From Bordetella parapertussis (lineage in GTDB: Bacteria; Pseudomonadota; Gammaproteobacteria; Burkholderiales; Burkholderiaceae_D): a DNA stretch of 48,181 nt. The position numbers and the translations under genes were made by a program. How positions within the stretch are numbered: the first letter of the stretch is position 1; each line of letters begins with the position of its first letter. Below the pieces are notes generated by a model. The model was not told where the DNA came from and did not search any database. It was given only the letters and a program-made list of their open reading frames with translations. Of the stretch, positions 1 to 8,743 are shown one piece after another. The stretch spans positions 1 to 48,181 of the forward strand of contig CAMCXB010000012.1 in the NCBI GenBank assembly GCA_945883145.1, given 5' to 3'.

Positions 1-150
1 TCCAACCAACACAACCAGAAAAAAAATCATGAGTACAACAATGTTGCGTGGCAAGGTGGGCCATAGTGCTGGTGAGACGCCATCTAAACCTTGAAATTGC
101 TTGCTGATTTTTTTCAAATCAATCATTGTTTCTATCTTATCTAGCATCAT
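1..150 (-). CDS. pilO: PilO, type IV pilus inner-membrane alignment protein (N-terminal 50 aa only)
   Basis: The gene runs off the left edge, leaving 50 codons. The ATG at 150 overlaps the pilN stop as ATGA, which implies translational coupling; a second ATG follows at once (145-147). The visible part has a short cytoplasmic N-terminus, the segment WPTLPRN at about residues 30-36, and then the start of a hydrophobic membrane helix (IVVLMIFFLVVLV). Position after pilM-pilN and this layout identify PilO, the partner of PilN in the inner-membrane platform of the type IV pilus machine. The identification rests mainly on context because most of the protein is outside the window. Confidence 0.85.
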   Translation of the reverse strand, partial: MMLDKIETMIDLKKISKQFQGLDGVSPALWPTLPRNIVVLMIFFLVVLVG

Positions 151-710
151 CTCTCCTTAGAACGATCTAAGATAGTTAGCTTGATAGTGAATTCAAATAG
201 TTTTCTTAAATCCTTACCCTGACCAACCGTCGTTAATTTACTTTCTAGTAGCGTTGGCTTAGATAAGTAGCGCGAATTCATATCAATATTGTGCAAAAAT
301 TCAGAAATGCGTGCATTGGATTGAGCATGTCCTGTCAAAGTAATCACCTCTGTTTGCTTAATTGATTTTAAAACCATGCCTACTGGCGTTAGATCCACCA
401 ACTCATCCAACAAATAAACTGGTTGATTACGTATAGCTTGTAAATTCAAAATCATTGCTTGTCGCTGTTTTAATGATTTTATTTCTTCATCTAGTATCAC
501 GATTTCTTTTATCCGTGCATCAAGCTTAGTCATTTCATTTTCTAACACGGCATTTCTTGTAGATTGATTGGAGAGCAAACTCTCTAAGGTCAGCATCACT
601 ACAATCACAACCAACATTCCCACTAAAGCTGCCAGCAGCAAAGATTGATTAAATGATCGTTTACGCGCTATTCGGCGCGCTTCTCGCCATGGCAAGAGAT
701 TGAAATTCAT
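147..710 (-). CDS. pilN: PilN, type IV pilus assembly inner-membrane protein
   Basis: This is a 187-aa bitopic membrane protein that links cytoplasmic PilM to periplasmic PilO in the type IV pilus alignment complex. The N-terminal motif NLLPWRE (residues 4-10) is the conserved PilM-binding peptide of the family. One membrane helix spans about residues 23-43, followed by a heptad-like stretch (about 48-90) and a ferredoxin-like periplasmic domain. The start overlaps the pilM stop (707-710, ATGA) and the end overlaps pilO, so pilMNO is one tightly coupled unit. Length and order are normal for the family. Confidence 0.93.
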   Translation of the reverse strand: MNFNLLPWREARRIARKRSFNQSLLLAALVGMLVVIVVMLTLESLLSNQSTRNAVLENEMTKLDARIKEIVILDEEIKSLKQRQAMILNLQAIRNQPVYLLDELVDLTPVGMVLKSIKQTEVITLTGHAQSNARISEFLHNIDMNSRYLSKPTLLESKLTTVGQGKDLRKLFEFTIKLTILDRSKER

Positions 711-1732
711 ACTTCCATCCCACTTAAGGCTAGTCCAACTGCAACCAATGAAAGAGATGCTTGTGACTCTACGATGGATTGATTTACTCTTGATGAAAAT
801 TTCATACCTAAGAATGGATTAGCCAGTAACACTGGTATATCGATTCTTTGTGATAGGAGTGATGTTAATTGTATGAGGTGGCAGGCATCACCAGCTAAAT
901 ATAGATACTCGAGTTGTGTGTAAGCACTGGATGAAAAAAATAACTGTAGCGATCGATTTAACTCTTGCGCCAGCATTTCATTAAATGGCTGAATGATGTC
1001 GGCTTGCATGTCATCTATATAGCGCTGTAAATCTTGTTTTAATTTTTGATTACCTAGTCCAAGCTCGCGTTCATACACTGTTGCTCGATTAACTAAGACT
1101 GAAAAATGACTATGCTCCGAACCAATATGAAATAAGCCAATTGCATTATTTTTTCCATGCTTTTCTCTTTTTATTTTTTCAGAAAGTGCAAAGCGCGCAG
1201 CATAAGAATCTACATTGATAGCAACCACCTCTAAGCCTACTGCTTTTGCTAATGCGATTCGTTCATCTATTTTTTCTTTACGCGCAGCGACTAACATGAC
1301 ATCAATAGCGGCTTGTTCTCTGTTGGATGGGCCAAGAATATAAAAATCTAATCCCATCTCACTCAGCGGGAATGGAAGATTTTGGCTAGCCTCTGTTTCA
1401 ATTTCTGCTTCGATATCGTCTTCACTCAGTAAGTCAGGCAACGTGACGACTTTACTAATGACTGAAGAAGCAGGAAGCGCAAGTGCCACATGATGCGTAG
1501 GACTTGCACTTTTCACCATAGCGATATGGAGGGCTTCACACACTTGATCAAATTGCTGCACAACCCCTTCGCGCACGACACCTTGATTAAATGGCTCAAA
1601 TGCAAAATGTTCGATTCGTAATTTACCTCTAGCACCTGAGAGCTCAATGAGTCTGACTCCAGCAGTATCGATATCAAGTCCGATTAATGGCGCTCGACGT
1701 GACCAGGGGAATTTATAGGACAAGAAAGTCAA
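707..1732 (-). CDS. pilM: PilM, actin-like type IV pilus assembly ATPase-fold protein
   Basis: This 341-aa cytoplasmic protein has the actin/FtsA fold and binds the PilN N-terminus to anchor the pilus alignment complex. The nucleotide-binding phosphate-1 segment GLDIDTAGVRLIEL starts at about residue 18, and the acidic helix LLSEDDIEAEIE and later GLFHIGSEHSHFSVL phosphate-2-like segment are typical of the family. It is the first gene of the minus-strand pilMNO operon and is divergent from ponA, the usual arrangement in beta- and gammaproteobacteria. An AGGAG-type ribosome binding site precedes the ATG (AATAGGAGCT region of the gap, read on the minus strand as GAGCTCCTATTG, is not a clear SD), so the start is chosen by protein alignment memory. 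Confidence 0.93.
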   Translation of the reverse strand: MTFLSYKFPWSRRAPLIGLDIDTAGVRLIELSGARGKLRIEHFAFEPFNQGVVREGVVQQFDQVCEALHIAMVKSASPTHHVALALPASSVISKVVTLPDLLSEDDIEAEIETEASQNLPFPLSEMGLDFYILGPSNREQAAIDVMLVAARKEKIDERIALAKAVGLEVVAINVDSYAARFALSEKIKREKHGKNNAIGLFHIGSEHSHFSVLVNRATVYERELGLGNQKLKQDLQRYIDDMQADIIQPFNEMLAQELNRSLQLFFSSSAYTQLEYLYLAGDACHLIQLTSLLSQRIDIPVLLANPFLGMKFSSRVNQSIVESQASLSLVAVGLALSGMEV

Positions 1733-1805
1733 TAGGAGCTCGCAGTGAGGAGATTTGTTTTCATTTTTGAAATAGCGGCAAATGCTAACAACTCGATTTC
1801 GTCTC

Positions 1806-1835
1806 TGTAAAGCTGAGGGGGAACCTCGTTGTCAA
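1806..1835 (-). promoter_or_regulatory. Candidate sigma-70 promoter for pilMNO
   Basis: On the minus strand there is a perfect -35 TTGACA (plus 1830-1835), an 18-base spacer and a poor -10 TTTACA (plus 1806-1811). The -35 match is good but the -10 matches only three of six positions, so this is a weak call. Confidence 0.3.
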
Positions 1836-2014
1836 ATGCCTACGATTGCTCAGATTGAACTTAGATTGAGCCAGAGAACCCTATGCAAGCAGACAAGCAG
1901 ATGGCGCTGCAGCTTGATTTCAACGCAATAAGCTCTTTGCAGAAAATGAAACAAATGCTTTTTGAGGTCTAGCTAAAAGTTATTCTTGATATGCAATGCT
2001 TATGGCGCAGTCGG

Positions 2015-2020
2015 TATAAT
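2015..2020 (+). promoter_or_regulatory. Candidate -10 element for ponA
   Basis: A perfect TATAAT lies 40 bases before the chosen ponA ATG. The hexamer at the expected -35 spacing (TGCAAT, 1992-1997, 17-base spacer) is poor, and TTGATA at 1986-1991 is too far away. The -10 is therefore likely but the full promoter is not established. Confidence 0.4.
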
Positions 2021-2059
2021 GAAATACTGTAGTTACTCTCATTGCTAGTCTTATTGTTC

Positions 2060-4423
2060 ATGAATCCAAACCCACCGAACACACCCAATGGGGCAAACCC
2101 CAACCAATCACCGATACGTAAATTACCTACTGCGGTAAAGCTCTTGCTGAGCATTTTTGGTATTGCAACTGGTCTGGCGGTGATTGGCGCTCTCTTAATT
2201 GGATTCATGCTGATGATGGCTTATCCGAATCTGCCGGATATTGATTCACTCGCCACCTATCAGCCGAAAATGCCGCTACGAGTTTTTTCTGCTGATAATG
2301 TGTTGATTGGTGAATTTGGTGAAGAACGACGTAGCCTTGTTCATTACAAAGATATTCCCAAGGTGATGACGCAAGCGGTATTAGCGATTGAAGATGATCG
2401 CTTCTATGAACATAGCGGTGTTGATTTTTGGGGTATTTTGCGTGCTGCTGTTCACAATACACTGGGTGGCAGTAGACAAGGTGCATCAACTATCACACAA
2501 CAAGTCGCGCGTAATTTTTTCCTTTCTAGTGAACAAACTATTAAACGTAAGTTGTATGAAGTTTTATTAGCTTGGAAGATAGAAAAAACACTGACAAAAA
2601 ATCAGATTCTTGAGCTTTACATGAATCAGATTTATTTAGGTCAACGTGCTTATGGTTTTGCTTCTGCTGCGCAGATTTATTATGGCAAGAAGCTCAATGA
2701 AATTACGATTGCTGAAGCCGCCATGCTTGCTGGCCTACCAAAAGCACCTTCCGCAAACAATCCAGTTGTTAATCCAAAACGTGCAAAAGTACGTCAGCAA
2801 TATATTTTGCAGCGCATGCGTGATCTAGGCTACATCACACCGGATCAATATCAAACTGCGCATGATGAACAATTAAAAATTAAAATGAATAGTAATGAAT
2901 TCAGTGTACACGCTGAATATGTCTCTGAAATGGCCAGACAGATGGTGTATGACCAATTTAAAGAGGAGACCTATACACGCGGATTGAATGTGTACACAAC
3001 CATTACGAAAGCTGATCAAGATGCCGCTTATCAAGCACTTCGACAAGGTGTTTTAGAGTATGAAAGACGTCAGCCTTATCGCGGACCTGAAGCGTATATG
3101 CAAATCCCTTCTGATAAAAATGATGCAGAAGCAGCGATTGAAACCAAGTTAGCGGAACACCCTGACAGTGATGGTATTAGTGCTGCAGCGGTTTTGTCTG
3201 CTACACCGAAGATCGTGCGTGCTATGTTGGCATCCGGTGAAGAAATCACGATTGAAGATACGGGACTTACGCAAGTTACTGCTGTACTGAGTGAAAAATC
3301 TGCTGCTAATAAACGTATCACGCGCGGCGCAATTATTCGCGTCATGCAATTAGAAAAAAAATGGGTCATCGTTCAACTGCCGGATGTAGAAGCAGCATTT
3401 GTTTCTGTCAGTGCGGAGGATGGCTCTATACGTTCTCTAATTGGCGGCTTTGACTTCAATCGCAATAAATTTAATCACGTTACACAAGCTTGGCGTCAAC
3501 CTGGTTCTTCATTTAAGCCTTTCATTTATTCTGCCTCATTAGAGAAAGGCCTCTCACCAGGTACGATCGTCAATGATGCGCCGATCACCTTTGATACTTC
3601 TCAGACCGGTAGTTTGGCTTGGGAGCCTAAGAATTACGATAATAAATATGATGGACCAATGACAATGCGGCGTGGTCTTTCGAAATCAAAAAACATGATT
3701 TCGATTCGCATACTAGAAAAAATCGGCCCGCAATACGCGCAAGAATATGTAACGAAGTTTGGTTTTGATCCAGAAAAAAATCCGCCTTACTTAACCTTGG
3801 CTTTAGGTGCTGGTGCTGTAACTCCTTTACAAATGGCAGGGGCTTATACTGTTTTTGCGAATGGTGGTTACCGTATTAATCCTTATCTGATTTCAAAAAT
3901 TACTGACAATAATGGTAAATCCTTATTTCAAGTGACACCTGAACATGCGGGTGATGAAGCCTTTCGCGTGATTGATGAGCGTAATGCATTTTTAATCGAT
4001 AGCATGTTGAAAGATGTGGTTAAACAAGGTACTGCTACACGCGCACTATCTTTAAAACGTACTGACATTGCTGGAAAAACTGGCACCACAAATGATTCTA
4101 TTGATGCTTGGTTTGCAGGTTATAACCCCAAGTTAGTTGGTATCGCTTGGATAGGATTTGATAAACCTAAGAATTTAGGCAACCGAGAAACCGGCGGCGG
4201 TTTGGCTTTACCGATTTGGATTAGTTATATGCAGAAGGCATTAGCCACGGTACCCATCATGAATCGGGAAATGCCCGCAGGGATAAGTGCCTTAGGCAGT
4301 GACTTCACTTATCATGAATATATTGAAAGTGGGGGTGTCAGTTCGATTGGGCTTAGCTCATCCGGTGAATCCAAGCCCGCAGATGACAATTCTGAAGGTA
4401 AACCACAAAACGAATTGTTTTAG
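2060..4423 (+). CDS. ponA: Penicillin-binding protein 1A, bifunctional peptidoglycan synthase
   Basis: Class A PBP of 787 aa that polymerises lipid II glycan strands and cross-links the peptides at the inner membrane. From the ATG at 2060, one membrane anchor spans about residues 28-54. The GT51 transglycosylase domain has the catalytic-Glu motif EDDRF (111-115) and GASTITQQ (141-148). The transpeptidase domain has SSFK (483-486, nucleophile S483), SKN (543-545) and KTG (673-675), so both activities look intact. The reading frame extends upstream to a TTG at 2042; neither start has a good Shine-Dalgarno, and the ATG is preferred because the extra residues add nothing family-like. Divergent from pilM, as is common. 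Confidence 0.95.
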   Translation: MNPNPPNTPNGANPNQSPIRKLPTAVKLLLSIFGIATGLAVIGALLIGFMLMMAYPNLPDIDSLATYQPKMPLRVFSADNVLIGEFGEERRSLVHYKDIPKVMTQAVLAIEDDRFYEHSGVDFWGILRAAVHNTLGGSRQGASTITQQVARNFFLSSEQTIKRKLYEVLLAWKIEKTLTKNQILELYMNQIYLGQRAYGFASAAQIYYGKKLNEITIAEAAMLAGLPKAPSANNPVVNPKRAKVRQQYILQRMRDLGYITPDQYQTAHDEQLKIKMNSNEFSVHAEYVSEMARQMVYDQFKEETYTRGLNVYTTITKADQDAAYQALRQGVLEYERRQPYRGPEAYMQIPSDKNDAEAAIETKLAEHPDSDGISAAAVLSATPKIVRAMLASGEEITIEDTGLTQVTAVLSEKSAANKRITRGAIIRVMQLEKKWVIVQLPDVEAAFVSVSAEDGSIRSLIGGFDFNRNKFNHVTQAWRQPGSSFKPFIYSASLEKGLSPGTIVNDAPITFDTSQTGSLAWEPKNYDNKYDGPMTMRRGLSKSKNMISIRILEKIGPQYAQEYVTKFGFDPEKNPPYLTLALGAGAVTPLQMAGAYTVFANGGYRINPYLISKITDNNGKSLFQVTPEHAGDEAFRVIDERNAFLIDSMLKDVVKQGTATRALSLKRTDIAGKTGTTNDSIDAWFAGYNPKLVGIAWIGFDKPKNLGNRETGGGLALPIWISYMQKALATVPIMNREMPAGISALGSDFTYHEYIESGGVSSIGLSSSGESKPADDNSEGKPQNELF

Positions 4424-4437
4424 TGATGTGCGCTTGG

Positions 4438-4764
4438 TTACAGTTGGATAGCCTCACCGGCATACAGCGTTGCAAGTGCTGATAGGCTGGCAAATAACTC
4501 GCTGCCATCGCGTGTATTGAGCCACTGACCCTCATTGTGGCGGTAGTGATAGCCGCCTGCCTTAGCAGCAACCCAGATCTCCTGCATAGGCGCTTGGGTA
4601 TTGATGATGATTTTGGCATCATTATCGGGAAATTCTACCTGCAGTACATTGCCACTACGCGCACATTCCAAATCGATATCAGTTTCATCCGCCACCTGCT
4701 CTAAACTTGTCTGAATCTTGCGTAACACTCCCTCTGCCAACAGCAGAAACTCTGATTCGCCCAT
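4438..4764 (-). CDS. cyaY: CyaY, bacterial frataxin
   Basis: This 108-aa protein has the full length of bacterial frataxins, which bind iron and modulate IscS-driven Fe-S cluster assembly. The acidic first helix (ESEFLLLAEGVLRKIQTSLEQ, starting at residue 3, with further acidic residues in ADETDIDLE) and the sheet segment with QEIWVAAKAGGYHYR and WLNTRDGSELF fit the family. GGAGTG lies a few bases before the ATG on the minus strand. It is convergent with ponA (14-base gap, no clear terminator) and divergent from lptM-lysA, a common arrangement in these bacteria. Confidence 0.93.
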   Translation of the reverse strand: MGESEFLLLAEGVLRKIQTSLEQVADETDIDLECARSGNVLQVEFPDNDAKIIINTQAPMQEIWVAAKAGGYHYRHNEGQWLNTRDGSELFASLSALATLYAGEAIQL

Positions 4765-4792
4765 GCTACACTCCAGTGAAAATATGTTTAAC

Positions 4793-4811
4793 AGCGCGCA
4801 CTTGACGCGCT
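4793..4811. repeat. Small inverted repeat between cyaY and lptM
   Basis: AGCGCG and CGCGCT are separated by 7 bases in the 70-base divergent gap. It could be an operator or a short hairpin in the lptM leader. The stem is only six pairs, so chance is possible. Confidence 0.35.
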
Positions 4812-4834
4812 ATGAATTTTTAACAACATCCGTC

Positions 4835-5017
4835 ATGCTCAATCTACTACGAATTGGTTTTATTCTAGCGCTGATTTGCTCTCTTGGTTTGCTCGCAGCT
4901 TGTGGCCAAAAAGGCCCGCTGTATTTACCAGAACAGCCTAGACCTGCTAAACAAAAACCTGGGACTGTAAGTCCACAATCTTTTCATTTCAACTCAACTC
5001 ACCAACAGCACGCCTAA
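4835..5017 (+). CDS. lptM: LptM (YifL-type) small outer-membrane lipoprotein
   Basis: Lipoprotein of 60 aa. A hydrophobic signal peptide leads to the lipobox LAAC with lipidated Cys23, followed at once by GQKGPLYLP, the hallmark of the LptM/YifL family that assists LptDE maturation in the outer membrane. The reading frame continues upstream of 4835 into the cyaY region, but starting at MLNLL places the signal peptide correctly at the N-terminus, so that start was chosen. The gene ends two bases before lysA, so the pair is almost certainly co-transcribed, matching the yifL-lysA linkage seen in many proteobacteria. Confidence 0.88.
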   Translation: MLNLLRIGFILALICSLGLLAACGQKGPLYLPEQPRPAKQKPGTVSPQSFHFNSTHQQHA

Positions 5018-5019
5018 TC

Positions 5020-6303
5020 ATGTCGAACTTCGACTACCACCATAACAGCCTTTATGTTGAAGCAGTATCTTTGGAAAACATCGCCAGAAGATATGGAACA
5101 CCTACGTATGTTTATTCACGCGCGAGCTTAACGCAAAATTTTTTAGCATATGCAGACGCCTGTAAAAAACATGGACGCGGATCAAATGGCGCTTTAATTT
5201 GCTATTCCGTTAAATCTAATTCCAATCTAGCAGTGCTGAATGTCTTGAGTAAGCTAGGTTCAGGCTTTGACATTGTTTCAGGTGGCGAGCTATTACGCGT
5301 TCTTGCTGCTGGCGGCGATCCACGTAAAGTCATTTTTTCTGGAGTAGGGAAATCAATTGAAGAAATGCGTTTAGCTTTGACGCATGACATTCTATGTTTC
5401 AATGTTGAGTCTATCCCTGAACTACAACGTTTAAATGATGTTGCAGCTTCAATGAATAAAACGGCTTCGGTATCTTTACGCGTCAATCCTGATGTTGATG
5501 CACGCACCCACCCTTATATTTCAACTGGATTAAAAGATAATAAATTTGGTATAGCTTTTGAAGATGCTATTTCAACTTATCAAGAAATCGCCTCTTTACC
5601 GCATTTACAAATTATTGGTATTGATTGTCATATAGGCTCGCAGTTATTAGATGATGCGCCTCTACTAGAAGCACTAGATAAAATAATTGAGCTAGTTGAT
5701 AAACTAAGTGATCTAGGAATCGATCTACATCATCTTGATATCGGTGGTGGCGTAGGCATTACCTATGATGATGAAGAGCCGGTTCCTGTTGGGGATTATT
5801 TGCATCGTTTATTTACACGCATTGATACATGGCGTACTGCTAAACATAATGGCAAGCCAATTAAAGTAATGTTTGAACCAGGTCGCTCTATTGTAGGCAA
5901 TGCCGGTGTTTTATTGACTGAAGTGCAGTATTTAAAACATGGTGCTACGAAAAACTTCGCTATCGTTGATGCAGCCATGAATGATTTAATGCGACCTGCT
6001 ATGTATGAAGCATGGCATGGCGTGCTGCCTGTCAAGCAAAGACAAATCACACCACGTGTCTATGATGTGGTTGGCCCTGTTTGTGAATCAGGTGACTGGC
6101 TTGCTCGTGCTCGCACGCTAGCGTTGGAACAAGATGATTTACTCGCTATTTTGTCAGCTGGTGCGTATGGTATGACGATGGCATCGAATTACAATTCTCG
6201 TGGACGTCCTGCGGAAGTTTTAGTCGATGGCGATAAAGCGATACTGATTAGAAAACGTGAATTAGCGACAGATTTATTTGCCTTAGAATCCATCCCTCAA
6301 TAG
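5020..6303 (+). CDS. lysA: Diaminopimelate decarboxylase
   Basis: PLP enzyme of 427 aa (fold III) converting meso-diaminopimelate to lysine, the last step of lysine synthesis. The PLP lysine is K65 in YSVKSNSN. HIGSQ, the glycine-rich phosphate-binding GGGVGI, EPGRSIVGNAG and the active-site VCESGD near the C-terminus are all present. The ATG follows the lptM stop after two bases and has no clear ribosome binding site of its own, so translational coupling to lptM is likely. The 3' end overlaps the convergent msrQ end by seven bases. Confidence 0.97.
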   Translation: MSNFDYHHNSLYVEAVSLENIARRYGTPTYVYSRASLTQNFLAYADACKKHGRGSNGALICYSVKSNSNLAVLNVLSKLGSGFDIVSGGELLRVLAAGGDPRKVIFSGVGKSIEEMRLALTHDILCFNVESIPELQRLNDVAASMNKTASVSLRVNPDVDARTHPYISTGLKDNKFGIAFEDAISTYQEIASLPHLQIIGIDCHIGSQLLDDAPLLEALDKIIELVDKLSDLGIDLHHLDIGGGVGITYDDEEPVPVGDYLHRLFTRIDTWRTAKHNGKPIKVMFEPGRSIVGNAGVLLTEVQYLKHGATKNFAIVDAAMNDLMRPAMYEAWHGVLPVKQRQITPRVYDVVGPVCESGDWLARARTLALEQDDLLAILSAGAYGMTMASNYNSRGRPAEVLVDGDKAILIRKRELATDLFALESIPQ

Positions 6304-6929
6304 AGGGCTGCTTTATGTTTCTTTTTATTCTGCCACCACGTCACTAAGCGACTACCTAACAATACTACAGCAATGACAGTGATCAATAAGGGTTGGGCGA
6401 AATTTTGTTTGCCCGCCCGCATCCACCAAAAATGAACTAAGCCCGTTAGGATGATGAGATAGATAAGTTGATGAAGTATTTTCCATCGCTTGCCTAATCT
6501 ACGCATCATGCTGTTTGTACTTGTGATAGCTAACGGTAATAGCAATAAAAATGTAGCAAATCCCATTGCAATGAAAGGCCGTTTTAGCACATCAATCAAC
6601 ATGGCCTGTACATCAAAAAAATGATCGAACCAGTAAAATGCGAGAAAATGTAAGCTAGCGTAAAAGAAAGTGAATAAACCTAGCATACGTCGCATTGCAA
6701 GCAGCCAATTCCAACCACTTAATCGTCGCAATGGCGTGATGCTTAAAGTTATACACAACATATAAAGCGTCCAATCCCCTGTGTTACGCGTGATAGCTTC
6801 AAGTGGATTGGCACCTAGCTGATCTAAGTAAGCAAAAATAATTAATCGCAAAAAAGGTACGCAGGCTAATAAGAATAAACCTGCTTTTATTATTTTGAAT
6901 TGCTTACTATCAGGCTTTAGCAACTGCAT
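6297..6929 (-). CDS. msrQ: MsrQ, haem-binding membrane subunit of the MsrPQ methionine sulfoxide reductase
   Basis: Integral membrane b-type cytochrome of 210 aa with about six hydrophobic helices that passes electrons from the quinone pool to MsrP. Haem-ligand-type histidines sit in helices such as FYASLHFLAFYW and LHQLIYLIILTGLVHFWW. It starts 7 bases after the msrP stop, giving the standard msrP-msrQ operon. The length matches the family. The 3' end overlaps convergent lysA, leaving no room for a separate terminator. Confidence 0.93.
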   Translation of the reverse strand: MQLLKPDSKQFKIIKAGLFLLACVPFLRLIIFAYLDQLGANPLEAITRNTGDWTLYMLCITLSITPLRRLSGWNWLLAMRRMLGLFTFFYASLHFLAFYWFDHFFDVQAMLIDVLKRPFIAMGFATFLLLLPLAITSTNSMMRRLGKRWKILHQLIYLIILTGLVHFWWMRAGKQNFAQPLLITVIAVVLLGSRLVTWWQNKKKHKAALY

Positions 6930-6936
6930 GCTAGAC

Positions 6937-7902
6937 CTAATAAAATTTTCTTAAATTCATTCCGCTATATAGCGAGGCAACTTCTGGATAACCATTAAAC
7001 ATCATCGTTGCCCGCTTTTTATTGAATAGACCATCTTCTCCTATGCGTCGCTCTGTAGCTTGTGACCATCGTGGATGATCGACTTCAGGATTAACGTTTG
7101 CAAAAAATCCATATTCTTCTGGGGCTGATCGATTCCATGCGGTGATAGGTGGCTTTTCTGTAAAACGTATGCGCACTAGCGACTTGGCTGATTTAAATCC
7201 ATATTTCCAAGGCACGATAATTCTGACTGGTGCGCCATTTTGATTCGTTAAGGTTTGCCCATACATACCCATGACTAACATGGTTAAAGGATGATTTGCT
7301 TCATCAATCCGCAAGCCTTCTGTATACGGCCAATTCAATACGCGATTACCTACTCCGGGCATTTGCTTAGGATCTGCCAAGGTAGTGAATTCCACATACT
7401 TGGCATTGCCGGTGGGCTCTACTTTGCGGATTAATTCAGAAAAAGAAAAACCTACCCAAGGTATGACCATAGACCAACCCTCTACACATCGTAGGCGATA
7501 TAAACGCTCTTCTAGTGGCGCTAGTTTTAATAAGCTGTCTATATCTAATGTGAGTGGCTTTTTAATCTCACCATCAATTTGTACTGTCCATGGATGCGTT
7601 TTTAATGATTTTGCTGTGTTAGCTGGATCACTTTTATCTAAACCAAACTCATAAAAATTATTGTAAGTCGTGGCATCAGTAAAACTAGTAGGCTTATCTT
7701 TGGCTGTGTAAATTATATTCGGACGTGCTGACAAGGGCTTTGTGCTTGCAGCGCTTTCTGCCCAAGCACTATGACTTAAAGATGAAGCCGTCATGGTGCC
7801 TATTGCGAGTTGTTGCAAAAACTGACGTCGCGCCGTTGCTATGGATTGCGGTGTAATTTCTGATGGAGCAGGTTCTTGAAAACGAAAACGATGATTTTTC
7901 AT
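6937..7902 (-). CDS. msrP: MsrP, periplasmic molybdopterin methionine sulfoxide reductase catalytic subunit
   Basis: Protein of 321 aa of the sulfite oxidase fold that repairs oxidised methionines in periplasmic proteins. A twin-arginine signal starts at RRQFLQQLAIG (R25-R26) with likely cleavage after SAWA (about residue 48), as expected for a folded Mo-cofactor protein. C139 in LRCVEGWSM is the molybdenum-ligating cysteine; NWPYTEGLR and VPWKYGFKSAKS are typical of the family. AGGAAG precedes the ATG. It has its own promoter region, isolated from cytochrome c4 by a terminator. In other bacteria msrPQ responds to hypochlorite stress; the palindrome in its leader (7941-7961) is a candidate control site. 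Confidence 0.95.
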   Translation of the reverse strand: MKNHRFRFQEPAPSEITPQSIATARRQFLQQLAIGTMTASSLSHSAWAESAASTKPLSARPNIIYTAKDKPTSFTDATTYNNFYEFGLDKSDPANTAKSLKTHPWTVQIDGEIKKPLTLDIDSLLKLAPLEERLYRLRCVEGWSMVIPWVGFSFSELIRKVEPTGNAKYVEFTTLADPKQMPGVGNRVLNWPYTEGLRIDEANHPLTMLVMGMYGQTLTNQNGAPVRIIVPWKYGFKSAKSLVRIRFTEKPPITAWNRSAPEEYGFFANVNPEVDHPRWSQATERRIGEDGLFNKKRATMMFNGYPEVASLYSGMNLRKFY

Positions 7903-7940
7903 AGGGCTTCCTGTTTCTTAACTTGAGAATGACTCACGTC

Positions 7941-7961
7941 GTTCAGTAGCAGATACTGAAC
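7941..7961. promoter_or_regulatory. Perfect 8-bp inverted repeat in the msrPQ leader
   Basis: GTTCAGTA and TACTGAAC are separated by five bases, 39 bases before the msrP ATG and just downstream of a candidate -10. This placement fits a repressor operator over the transcription start, or a hairpin in the 5' untranslated RNA. The regulator is unknown and no regulator gene lies beside msrPQ. Confidence 0.5.
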
Positions 7962-7963
7962 TG

Positions 7964-7994
7964 ATTAAAAGGCTAGTGATAAGCATACTGTAAA
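7964..7994 (-). promoter_or_regulatory. Candidate promoter of msrPQ
   Basis: On the minus strand TTTACA (plus 7989-7994) and TTTAAT (plus 7964-7969) each match the sigma-70 consensus at five of six positions, though the 19-base spacer is slightly long. The start point would fall at the inverted repeat 7941-7961. Confidence 0.4.
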
Positions 7995-7996
7995 AC

Positions 7997-8027
7997 AAAA
8001 AGGGCAACCTTGCGGCCGCCCTTTTTT
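7997..8027 (-). terminator. Intrinsic terminator of the cytochrome c4 gene
   Basis: AAAAAGGGC (7997-8005) pairs with GCCCTTTTT (8018-8026) around a 12-base loop. On the minus strand it follows the cytochrome c4 stop and ends in a T-run, and the A/T-flanked stem could also work on the plus strand. It separates the cytochrome transcript from msrPQ. Confidence 0.85.
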
Positions 8028-8074
8028 ACTTATATTTATTAATCTGCGATCTGTTCACTGATAGAACATAGCGA

Positions 8075-8743
8075 TTATTTTCCAGAATTCAAACCTGCAA
8101 TATAGTCTGCAACTGCTTGAATTTCATCTTCTGATAAACGCTTAGCGATGGTGGTCATTTGCGCATTATTTGAACGCGTACCAGCACGGAAGTTAGTTAA
8201 TTGTGCCACGGTGTAATCTTGATGCTGACCACCTATGCGTGCAAATTGCGCTGGTATGCCTGCACCGTTTGGACCATGACAACCTGCACATGCAGGAACA
8301 TTTTTCTCACCGATACCAGCGCGGTAAATCTTTTTACCTGCATCAATGGTGTCTTTATTACGTGCACTGCCTGGTAATACTTTTTGCTGATCTAAATAAG
8401 CAGCAACATTGGCAATGTCTTCATCCGTCATCGCTTTCGCTATGCCCGTCATCACTACATGATTACGAGTAGGACCTTTAAATTCATGCAATTGCTTTTG
8501 GGTATAAGCAGCATGTTGTGCTGCCAGTTTTGGATTGACTGAAACGGTGGAATTACCCGCAACTCCATGGCAAGCCACGCAAGCCATTACGCCACGTGCT
8601 GGGTCACCACCAGAATATAAAGTAGCGCCTTTAGCAGCATCAGCCTTAGCACCAGATTTTTCTTCACTTGCTATAGCAAGTGTGGAAGTCGCGATCAGCG
8701 CGACTGAGATATATTTTGCAAAGTTCAGCAAAGCACGGTTCAT
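8075..8743 (-). CDS. Dihaem cytochrome c4, periplasmic electron carrier
   Basis: Protein of 222 aa with an N-terminal Sec signal (hydrophobic about residues 8-25, cleavage near AIAS) and two tandem cytochrome c domains. The haem sites are CVACH (55-59) and CAGCH (152-156), and downstream methionines (VMTGIA, AQMTTIA) are the likely sixth ligands. Length and domain duplication match cytochrome c4, which feeds terminal oxidases. It is monocistronic by its own terminator and divergent from engB, a frequent pairing in betaproteobacteria. Confidence 0.92.
   Translation of the reverse strand: MNRALLNFAKYISVALIATSTLAIASEEKSGAKADAAKGATLYSGGDPARGVMACVACHGVAGNSTVSVNPKLAAQHAAYTQKQLHEFKGPTRNHVVMTGIAKAMTDEDIANVAAYLDQQKVLPGSARNKDTIDAGKKIYRAGIGEKNVPACAGCHGPNGAGIPAQFARIGGQHQDYTVAQLTNFRAGTRSNNAQMTTIAKRLSEDEIQAVADYIAGLNSGK

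Larger units (their letters stand above)
1733..2059. other. Divergent pilM/ponA intergenic region
   Basis: About 327 bases lie between the divergent starts of pilM and ponA. They hold candidate promoters for each side, listed separately, and no further ORF with a convincing ribosome binding site. The short antisense ORF over 1969-2208 mostly overlaps ponA and looks like a shadow. No strong palindrome or repeat was seen. Confidence 0.6.
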
